Source: Protonemura montana (Eukaryota; Arthropoda; Insecta; Plecoptera; Nemouridae). From it: DNA of 64,000 nt. The DNA lies in contig OX387605.1 of the NCBI GenBank assembly GCA_947568835.1, forward strand, positions 992,001-1,056,000, written 5' to 3'. Below, piece by piece: positions 59,201-64,000 of the stretch. The position numbers and the translations under genes were made by a program. A model generated the notes under the pieces. The model was not told the DNA's origin and did not search any database. It saw only the letters and a program-made list of their open reading frames with translations. How positions within the stretch are numbered: the first letter of the stretch is position 1; each line of letters starts with the position of its first letter.

Positions 59201-62200
59201 CAATTCCTTTTCTAGAGTTAACCTGATGGGAAGGGGTGGGGCTAGGTTACGCGAGTTGGCAACACAGCTTAGATGGTCGAGTCGAGACGGGTTGAAATGT
59301 TGACACCTGACAAGATGGACATGAATCGAACTCCAAGTGGCTGTGATTGTTCCAGGTCCACGTTGTGAGAGGCAGACTGACGCCTGCGCTAGTTCTCCGT
59401 GCTCGAACGGTGCAACGTGCAACGTCACCGCCACCGGCTTCCGGTCAGTAAACGACGACCCTCGACAACTGCTAGCGGTTGCCATGGAGATACTTCGAAG
59501 CCAAAGCGGCCATCTTGGGAGTCCCTGATTTTCAGTTCTCTAAAAGACCCAACGTTGACTTGACTCTGTATGGGATCCATAGGGCCGTGTCTTCACTTGG
59601 CAGAGTTATTTGTGTCCATCCTAGAGATTTTCACAAAATATTTTGGAGATTTTCATGCGCGACAGGTGGAGATTGGGGTCCAAGTAGCTCAATTGGTTAG
59701 AGCAACACCCGCGACAGGTGGAGATCGGGGTCCAAGTAGCTCAATTGGTTAGAGCAACACCCGGGACAGGTGGAGATCGGGGTCCAAGTAGCTCAATTGG
59801 TTAGAGCAACACCTGCGACAGGTGGAGATTGGGGTCCAAGTAGCTCAACTGGTTAGAGCAACACCCGCGACAGGTGGAGATCGGGGTCCAAGTAGCTCAA
59901 TTGGTTAGAGCAACACCCGCGACAGGTGGAGATCGGGGTCCAAGTAGCTCAATTAGTTAGAGCACCACCCGCGACAGGTAGAGATCGGGGTCCAAGTAGC
60001 TCAATTGGTTAGAGCAACACCCGCGACAGGTGGAGATCGGGGTCCAAGTAGCTCAATTGGTTAGAGCAACACCTGCGACAGGTGGAGATTGGGGTCCAAG
60101 TAGCTCAATTGGTTAGAGCAACACCCGCGACAGGTGGAGATCGGGGTCCAAGTAGCTCAATTGGTTAGAGCAACTCCCGCGACAGGTGGAGATCGGGGTC
60201 CAAGTAGCTCAATTGGTTAGAGCAACACCCGCGACAGGTGGAGATCGGGGTCCAAGTAGCTCAATTGGTTAGAGCAACACCCGCGACAGGTGGAGATCGG
60301 GGTCCAAGTAGCTCAATTGGTTAAAGCAACACCCGCGACAGGTGGAGATCGGGGTCCAAGTAGCTCAATTGGTTAGAGCAACACCCGTGACAGGTGGAGA
60401 TCGGGGTCCAAGTAGCTCAATTGGTTAGAGCAACACCTGCGACAGGTAGAGATTGGGGTCCAAGTAGCTCAATTGGTTAGAGCAACACCCGCGACAGGTG
60501 GAAATCGGGGTTCAAGTAGCTCGATTGGTTAGAGCAACACCCGCGACAGGTGGAGATCGGGGTCCAAGTAGCTCAATTGGTTAGAGCAACACCCGCGACA
60601 GGTGGAGATCGGGGTCCAAGTAGCTCAATTGGTTAGAGCAACACCCGCGACAGGTGGAGATCGGGGTCCAAGTAGCTCAATTGGTTAAAGCAACACCCGC
60701 GACAGGTGGAGATCGGGGTCCAAGTAGCTCAATTGGTTAGAGCAACACCCGCGACAGGTGAAGATCGGGGTTCGAGTAGCTCAATTGGTTAGAGCAACAC
60801 CCGTGACAGGTGGAGATCGGGGTCCAAGTAGCTCAATTGGTTAGAGCAACACCTCCGACAGGTGGAGATCGGGGTCCAAGTAGCTCAATTGGTTAGAGCA
60901 ACACCCGCGACAGGTGAAGATCGGGGTTCGAGTAGCTCAATTGGTTAGAGCAACACCCGTGACAGGTGGAGATCGGGGTCCAAGTAGCTCAATTGGTTAG
61001 AGCAACACCTCCGACAGGTGGAGATCGGGGTCCAAGTAGCTCAATTGGTTAGAGCAACACCCGCGACAGGTGGAGATCGGGGTTCGAGTCCCTGATGGGG
61101 CATCAATTTTTAAGACGTTTACAGTGTTGATAATAATAAAATACCAGCATGTTTTGAAAGTTTTTTGTCGACTCCCACTTACCGAATATAAAACTGTGCA
61201 CCATGTACCAATACGTCAACGTGTTCACGTACAGATGCACCTGCCCCCCGGGCTACGCTGGCGACACCTGTGCAGATCAGCAGCAAGCTTGCGGTAATCG
61301 GATCCGAGGGCAGTCTGGTTCGGTCAAGTACCCAAACAGTCCATCAGGAGCGCCGTACTCTGCCCGCGTCAGCTGCGCTTGGGTCCTTCAAGTGAACACC
61401 AGCCACGTTGTCAACGTCACATTCTCCAGCTTTCACCTCGAGAGCTCCACAGGTTGCAGTTACGACTGGCTTCAGGTTGGTTCGTTATTATTCTACCAGT
61501 CCCTAACCCTAACCCTAACCCTTACCCTTACCCTTACCCTTACCCTTACCCTTACCCTATTCCCATCCCATCTCATTGCAAAGAAAATTATCTAAAGTAA
61601 ACAACAAATACTTCTGATCAGTATGATGGTTATAGACTCATGTCTACTTGATGTAAACTTAGCACTAGTTTTAACAAAAACTATTTCAACTGGGTTTTGA
61701 ATGCTAAGTGAAGAACAACTGAATTTCCCAACGTTTCATAACTTGCACCTGTTACTTTATCAAGGACTGCTCTAACCCTTGATAAAGTAACCGGTACAAG
61801 TTACGAAACGTTGGGAAATTTAGTTGTTCTTAACTTAGCATTGAAAACCCAGTTGAAATAGTTTTTATTAAAACTAGTGCTAAGTTTACATCAAGTGGAC
61901 ATGAGTCTGGAAACCATCACTATCTCCTTCCCCAGTCCCTATCCCTGTTGAAGTCTAGGAAAACCAGTTCATCGAGTGCATTGGAGTGTAAACTTGATGT
62001 AACGTTGCTAGTGTCTATAAACTATATGCGTTCAGACAGATTCATCTGATTCTTATGACAGGTCAGTAACATTTAAACCTTGTTAATGTTTTGGGTTCAC
62101 TACGTCAGCTGCCCTCGGGGAAGTTAAGCCGGTGGTCCCCTTGGTGCTCTTCGACAGGAGTAGGCTACGTGCCGGCACCAGGTTTCCCCTCCTCCCTTCT

Positions 62201-63423
62201 AGGCTAGGTTAGGTTCATCATCATCCACTCATTCACCGACGCCATTAGACCAGTGCCACATGGCACGTTGTCAAAACAGTGCGTCGTTAAACACCACAAA
62301 TCAATCGATGCACTGTCATGTAATTCAGTTCCCTGCCACCAGGTGAACGATGGCGACACTGCAGGCGACCACCTGCTGGGGAAGTTTTGCGGACGTCGTG
62401 AGCCTTTCAGCGTCGTGTCAACGTCGAACAAGATTTACCTCTGGTTCCGCTCCGATCAGACGATCGGCAAAGACGGCTTCGAGTTCTCGTGGAACGCAAC
62501 AGAACCCAGTGAGTTCGGTTTTATTATTTTTTTGATTAGTAACTAACACCAATAGTTGGGTGGTTTGGTACAGATTCAGCAGAATGTACGGACTTATTTT
62601 TAAAATGAACATAAATACAAAGTATGATCAATTAAAGTACCTAATAATTAAGTTAAATATGGATTAAACTGTGAGTGTAGGTTCTAGGTAGAGAAACAAC
62701 GTCAATGTTACAGTCTCTGCGTGAAAGATGGCCGCCAAATGACTACCTTACCGACAAAAATGCAGAGTACCAGAACATCACGTTAAGTGGAGCCACCGTC
62801 GTATGAGATTTAATTTTGATATTTCTCGTAGGTTAACTCGCTTTTTAATATCGTTACGTGTTTATCAATCGTTGAGGTAAACATTGATGGAGATCTTTTT
62901 AAGCATGAAAAGTCACAAAAGCGAGTTAACCTACGAGAAATATCGAAATTAAATTTCATACGACAGTGGCTCCACTTAACGTGATGTTCCCGTACTCTGC
63001 ATTTTTGTCGGTAAGGTAGTCATTTGGCGGCCATCTTTCACGCAGAGACTGTAACATTGACGTTGTTTCTAGAACCTGCACACTCAACGGTTAATCCATT
63101 TATAACAAAGATAACAGTAACTATGAGTGAGTAATAGTTGAATAGTTGGTTCCGGTTCGTGGGGTCGTGTGACCTTGTTTGACCCTTGTTTGACCCTTGT
63201 TTGACCCTTGTTTGACCCTTGTCCATCTTGTGCAGAATGCGGCGGTGAGATCCTGGTAGCAAGTCACGGCTCCCTGTCGTCTCCCGGAGCTCCCGGGAAT
63301 TATCCACCTGACCGTGACTGCATCTGGTTGCTTCGAGCTCCCAACTCCAAGCGTCTGCAGTTTCACTTCTTCTCGCTGATGTTGGAAGCTTCGGGGGATG
63401 ACTGCACAAACGACTACCTGGCG
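35213..63423 (+). CDS. CUBN: Cubilin homologue, 5' part (signal peptide, coiled coil, 8 EGF, CUB1, start of CUB2); continues beyond window
   Basis: Thirteen exons chain in compatible phase: 35213-35295, 37142-37271, 41061-41231, 42033-42221, 44270-44373, 45078-45219, 46297-46438, 47413-47637, 58015-58206, 59356-59443, 61235-61475, 62343-62508, 63236-63423. Cubilin is a large peripheral endocytic receptor (8 EGF then 27 CUB domains in vertebrates) that works with amnionless to take up proteins. Seen: a hydrophobic signal peptide, the N-terminal pattern [20 protein letters not shown] resembling mammalian cubilin, a heptad-rich segment before the first EGF (trimerisation region), exactly eight EGF modules, two with the DVNEC/DVDEC calcium-binding start, then CUB1 beginning ACGNRI and CUB2 beginning CGGEIL. 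No furin-type RxKR site is visible in the part seen. The remaining CUB domains are off the right edge. Confidence 0.92.
35430..36760 (+). repeat. 91-bp 5S-SINE-head array with 455-bp higher-order period
   Basis: About 14.6 units fill cubilin-like intron 1. The variant ccggttctg occurs at 35771, 36044, 36226, 36499 and 36681, giving intervals 273, 182, 273, 182; that is a 455-bp period of five units. Confidence 0.95.
36765..36985 (+). repeat. Dispersed repeat, copy A
   Basis: Its reverse complement is found at 63680-63870: the tract from taacgatcaaggtgggttcg to ggctagcgttgcctgaactt is shared. Confidence 0.85.
37142..37271 (+). CDS. CUBN: Cubilin-like exon 2 (N-terminal region)
   Basis: It lies between ctattacag and aagatg|gtaagc. 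It encodes [19 protein letters not shown] and a Gly/Asn-rich stretch comparable to the segment after the propeptide of mammalian cubilin. Confidence 0.82.
37335..37850 (+). repeat. 91-bp 5S-SINE-head array, short
   Basis: About five units plus a short SINE body fragment follow cubilin-like exon 2. The first unit starts with cgttagatcacctaagttaa, the 5S-like box. Confidence 0.9.
38258..38403 (+). other. Unidentified short basic ORF, possibly a remnant exon
   Basis: ATG at 38258 starts [20 protein letters not shown], a Lys-rich peptide of about 48 residues before a possible donor at gatag|gtacac. I do not recognise it. It lies in cubilin-like intron 2 among repeats and could be a mobile-element remnant or chance. 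Confidence 0.2.
38690..38972. repeat. Dispersed foldback/Penelope-like repeat with hammerhead-like core
   Basis: It shares the family end 'gtagacatgagtctaaaaac' and the mid motif cgacgtttcgtaac. On the minus strand CTGAAGA (38808-38802) is followed by the stem GTAAC/GTTAC and GAAACGTC (38782-38775). Confidence 0.8.
39041..40228 (+). mobile_element. Non-LTR retrotransposon (CR1/L2/Jockey-like), 5'-truncated, open reverse transcriptase ORF
   Basis: A 395-codon uninterrupted frame encodes a reverse transcriptase from its middle palm to its C-terminus. Seen: NQHGFWKG at the left end, [26 protein letters not shown], the catalytic [27 protein letters not shown], and the C-terminal [11 protein letters not shown] and [10 protein letters not shown] blocks typical of this LINE group. 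No endonuclease domain or ATG precedes it, so the copy is truncated. The frame has not decayed, suggesting a fairly recent insertion. A short (ATTCT)n tract near 40371-40405 probably marks its 3' end. It lies in intron 2 of the cubilin-like gene, same strand. Confidence 0.9.
41061..41231 (+). CDS. CUBN: Cubilin-like exon 3 (coiled-coil region)
   Basis: 57 codons between ctgttcag and agtcgg|gtgagg. Regular hydrophobic spacing ([13 protein letters not shown]) suggests the N-terminal helix. Confidence 0.8.
41369..41853 (-). repeat. 52-bp tRNA-derived array, reverse orientation
   Basis: About nine to ten units, reverse complement of the 59.7-61.1 kb array. A reversed SINE tail (about 41306-41368) lies on its left and a forward SINE on its right. 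Confidence 0.93.
41868..41985 (+). mobile_element. tRNA-derived SINE with intact A and B boxes
   Basis: The tRNA-like part, 41868-41940, has acceptor arms GTCCAG/TTGGAC, an A box TAGCTCAATTGG and a perfect B box GGTTCAAGTCC. The anticodon loop lacks U33, so it is unlikely to be a working tRNA. The tail is the common caatttttgagacggt type. Confidence 0.8.
42033..42221 (+). CDS. CUBN: Cubilin-like exon 4 (coiled coil and EGF1)
   Basis: 63 codons between gttctgcag and tggaag|gtaagc. A heptad pattern ([19 protein letters not shown]) runs into EGF1, [12 protein letters not shown]...CHCPDQWK. Confidence 0.92.
42249..42282 (+). repeat. (TTGTA)n simple repeat
   Basis: Six to seven units of the 5-bp motif just inside cubilin-like intron 4. 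Confidence 0.85.
42780..43558 (+). repeat. 32-bp minisatellite in cubilin-like intron 4
   Basis: About 24 units of ggttgtacattacagcccgg plus tctgattgtaag. Confidence 0.95.
43895..44022 (+). repeat. Simple repeat (GAATA)n and related
   Basis: Tracts of catagaata and gaatagaatagaata lie in cubilin-like intron 4. Weak similarity at 43715-43900 to the 21.8-kb repeat precedes it. Confidence 0.85.
44270..44373 (+). CDS. CUBN: Cubilin-like exon 5 (EGF2, first half)
   Basis: It starts after gatccgcag and encodes [14 protein letters not shown], a calcium-binding EGF start. It ends in phase 2 at tacga|gtgagt. Confidence 0.88.
44385..44925 (+). mobile_element. SINE copy with 36-bp tandem expansion
   Basis: About eight units of 36 bp (44432-44730, core cgacagcaacttcactcgcc) precede the SINE body. 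The expanded block is the segment just after the 5S-like head in other copies. Confidence 0.88.
45078..45219 (+). CDS. CUBN: Cubilin-like exon 6 (EGF2 second half, EGF3 first half)
   Basis: It lies between cttgtcgcag and gatcag|gttcgt. It completes EGF2 ([12 protein letters not shown]) and encodes [17 protein letters not shown], matching the DDCEGGS-type third EGF of cubilin. Confidence 0.9.
45385..45640. repeat. Inverted-repeat copy of the 'tcccaacgtttcg' family
   Basis: Two opposed arms meet near 45500: the left reads aatttcccaacgtttcgtaa and the right reads ttacgaaacgttgggaaatt. Confidence 0.88.
45895..46175. repeat. Inverted-repeat copy of the 'tcccaacgtttcg' family
   Basis: It begins agactcatgtctacttgatg and ends cccagttgaaatagtttttg. 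It lies beside the 45.4-kb copy in cubilin-like intron 6. Confidence 0.85.
46297..46438 (+). CDS. CUBN: Cubilin-like exon 7 (EGF3 end, EGF4)
   Basis: It lies between tctacgcag and ccaacag|gtagcg, ending in phase 1. It encodes [20 protein letters not shown] and an EGF with C.ACPTG. Confidence 0.9.
46535..46815. repeat. Partial copy of a foldback/MITE family
   Basis: It begins gttgagtgtaggttctaggt and carries aaagatggccgccaaatgac. Only the left arm of the palindrome seen at 47990-48480 is present, with a short piece of the centre. Confidence 0.8.
47413..47637 (+). CDS. CUBN: Cubilin-like exon 8 (EGF4 end, EGF5, EGF6 start)
   Basis: It lies between gcccgccag and aactcag|gtacta. It encodes [18 protein letters not shown] and [11 protein letters not shown], diagnostic of the middle cubilin EGFs. 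Confidence 0.92.
47660..47885. repeat. Dispersed 'tcccaacgtttcg' family copy, internally deleted
   Basis: Outer arms catgtctacttgatgtaaac and ggcattcaaaacccatttca remain around an AT-rich centre. Confidence 0.75.
47990..48480. repeat. Foldback/MITE element with about 200-bp inverted arms
   Basis: The left arm (gttgagtgcaggttctcggt, then aagatggccgccaaatgact) is mirrored by the right arm ending aacctacactcaacg. No transposase is visible. Confidence 0.87.
48520..54429 (+). repeat. 34-bp satellite array, left block
   Basis: Units of the type CTTGCTAGRCCTAGTTACTT plus GCACSTACATCCTA repeat with 34-bp period (occasionally 35). Variants differ at ctagac/ctaggc and cacct/cacgt. The array fills most of the 10.4-kb intron between cubilin-like exons 8 and 9. 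Half of the units carry the 10-bp palindrome CTAGGCCTAG. Confidence 0.97.
54430..55225 (+). mobile_element. Non-autonomous hAT-like DNA transposon inside a satellite
   Basis: The ends are exact inverted repeats, CAGTGATGTATT and AATACATCACTG, of the CAGNG type seen in hAT elements. The 8-bp CCTACATC lies directly outside each end (54422-54429 and 55226-55233), the hAT target-duplication length. The 796-bp body has a G-rich run near 54499-54518 and no recognisable transposase. Confidence 0.82.
55226..57748 (+). repeat. 34-bp satellite array, right block
   Basis: The same 34-bp family resumes after the hAT-like insertion and ends near 57748. Together the two blocks hold roughly 245 to 250 units. 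Confidence 0.97.
58015..58206 (+). CDS. CUBN: Cubilin-like exon 9 (EGF6 end, EGF7)
   Basis: It lies between cccctggcag and ctgacag|gtgaga, after a 10.4-kb intron. It encodes CRCLSGFTG, then [14 protein letters not shown]...CVCPAGLTG. Confidence 0.9.
59113..59155 (+). repeat. (CCTAA)n tract, arthropod-type telomere motif
   Basis: About nine units of the 5-bp motif, with one cttaa variant, in cubilin-like intron 9. Confidence 0.9.
59356..59443 (+). CDS. CUBN: Cubilin-like exon 10 (EGF8, first half)
   Basis: A short exon between ttgttccag and cttccg|gtcagt. It encodes [20 protein letters not shown] and ends in phase 2. Confidence 0.87.
59657..61090 (+). repeat. 52-bp array derived from a tRNA-like SINE head
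   Basis: About 27 units of 52 bp, each with tagctcaattggttagagca (Pol III A-box type) and cgacaggtggagatcggggt. Only the final copy continues into an intact B box, ggttcgagtcc (about 61081), and a SINE tail. It fills cubilin-like intron 10. Confidence 0.95.
61080..61145 (+). mobile_element. tRNA-derived SINE 3' tail
   Basis: The B box is followed by catcaatttttaagacg and a (ATA)n-type end. The same tail occurs at 15355-15440 and 41940-41985 and, reversed, near 25660-25715. Confidence 0.75.
61235..61475 (+). CDS. CUBN: Cubilin-like exon 11 (EGF8 end, CUB1 first half)
   Basis: It lies between cacgtacag and cttcag|gttggt. [12 protein letters not shown] closes EGF8 and [10 protein letters not shown] opens CUB1, which continues to [18 protein letters not shown]. 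Confidence 0.92.
61500..61558 (+). repeat. (CCCTAA)/(CCCTTA)n tract
   Basis: Three ccctaa units followed by about six cccttac-type units directly after the exon 11 donor. Confidence 0.9.
61625..61920. repeat. Inverted-repeat copy of the 'tcccaacgtttcg' family
   Basis: Long opposed arms meet near 61770 and end in 'tcaagtggacatgagtct'. It lies in cubilin-like intron 11. Confidence 0.88.
62105..62310 (+). mobile_element. SINE 3' half copy
   Basis: It matches the body from gttaagccggtggtcccctt to the caccacaaat tail and lies in cubilin-like intron 11. Confidence 0.82.
62343..62508 (+). CDS. CUBN: Cubilin-like exon 12 (CUB1 second half)
   Basis: It lies between ctgccaccag and gaaccca|gtgagt, ending in phase 1. 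It encodes [17 protein letters not shown] and [16 protein letters not shown], the second half of a CUB fold. Confidence 0.92.
62668..63092. repeat. Foldback/MITE element, third copy
   Basis: It starts tgagtgtaggttctaggtag and ends tagaacctgcacactcaacg. It lies in cubilin-like intron 12. Confidence 0.87.
63173..63224 (+). repeat. 11-bp repeat (tttgacccttg) beside the exon 13 acceptor
   Basis: About 4.5 units end ten bases before the acceptor cttgtgcag. Confidence 0.9.
63236..63423 (+). CDS. CUBN: Cubilin-like exon 13 (CUB2 first half)
   Basis: It lies between cttgtgcag and ctggcg|gtgggt. It encodes [20 protein letters not shown] and DDCTNDYLA. The exon break falls where CUB1 is also broken. 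The next exon is beyond the window. Confidence 0.9.
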
Positions 63424-63639
63424 GTGGGTGAAGGAACCTTCAAGTTATTCTGGGCGTACGCTCGTACGTTGATTATTCCGGGAAAAGTTTGGTCTGCTCT
63501 ATATTTAAATTCAAGAAACACGCGTTATTTTTACGTGTTGGTGAACATTTTATTTGGAAATGGCATTCAGCGGAACGTAGGTAAATTCACAGAATCTTAT
63601 CATTCTGAAAAATAAATGCCTAATGCACAAGCTCATAAT

Positions 63640-63870
63640 TATGACAACGCAAAGCGATAGCAAGGCTAAGCTTAGCTAAGCTCAGGCAACGCTAGCCTTT
63701 GTCAGGCAGCGCCGACAAAGCATAGCGAGAGTATAGAAATTGTTTCAATGTTTTGCAACATCAGGCACGGCTTCCTTGTTCCCCCCAAGAAAACACACGA
63801 TCTAGAACAGCACCTGAATTCAATTGAGAGCGTACCCACCTTGATCGTTACAAATGAACCACTGTAGGAA
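63640..63870 (-). repeat. Dispersed repeat, copy B (reverse)
   Basis: Reverse-complement relative of 36765-36985, sharing gcagcgccgacaaagcatag and cacacgatctagaacagcac. Confidence 0.85.
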
Positions 63871-64000
63871 TCTGCTGCAGACTGGATTTAATATCTAGAG
63901 GTGGTTGTCAAACTCAAGCAGGTTTTGCCAAGCAAATGAAACGTTGACAAGTGGCCAGTTTATCAACCAAAGTATTTAAAAATAAAACTATTTCTGAAAC

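Noticed and set aside
59657-61090. Cluster of tRNA genes
   Set aside because: Units are 52 bp and lack the T arm, acceptor stem and B box; the loop lacks U33. They are a satellite of a SINE head.

Overview
This is nuclear DNA of an invertebrate animal. Genes are split by GT-AG introns, three encode typical metazoan proteins (a beta-1,4-glycosyltransferase, the axonemal protein SPEF2, the endocytic receptor cubilin), and the introns are packed with SINEs, LINE pieces, foldback elements and minisatellites. I cannot fix the phylum. A short (CCTAA)n tract recalls arthropod telomere repeats, but a (CCCTAA)-like tract is also present, so neither decides it.

Layout. 1-3.5 kb: dispersed repeats, a SINE body and a 91-bp tandem array. 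5.67-8.92 kb (+): complete three-exon beta-4-glycosyltransferase gene, about 370 aa, with minisatellites in its upstream DNA, its second intron and directly after its stop. 10.9-11.9 kb: a 45-bp array. 13.07-31.18 kb (+): complete 11-exon SPEF2 homologue, about 1,877 aa; nearly every intron is dominated by a different tandem array or SINE. 31.29-33.20 kb (-): a three-exon gene converging on SPEF2, with an N-terminal CxxC...HxxxxH segment and a C-terminal LITAF domain, about 216 aa. 33.3-35.0 kb: decayed LINE fragments. 35.21-63.42 kb and beyond (+): 13 exons of a cubilin homologue (signal peptide, coiled-coil N-terminus, eight EGF modules, CUB1, start of CUB2) whose 3' part lies outside the window. 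Its introns hold an open LINE reverse-transcriptase ORF (39-40.2 kb), a 9.2-kb satellite of 34-bp units (48.5-57.7 kb) split by a hAT-like element with 8-bp target duplications, and tRNA-derived arrays.

The most distinctive theme is satellite birth from other sequences. The 91-bp arrays derive from the 5S-rRNA-like head of a SINE. The 52-bp arrays derive from the tRNA-like head of another SINE. A 53-bp array has amplified an exon/intron junction of SPEF2. Higher-order periods are visible (455 bp = 5 x 91; 1,366 bp in the 34-bp satellite). Two foldback elements carry hammerhead-ribozyme-like cores.

The genes do not form a pathway; they are ordinary neighbours. Exon boundaries were set by hand from reading-frame phase, splice consensus and remembered family architecture, without alignment tools or transcripts.
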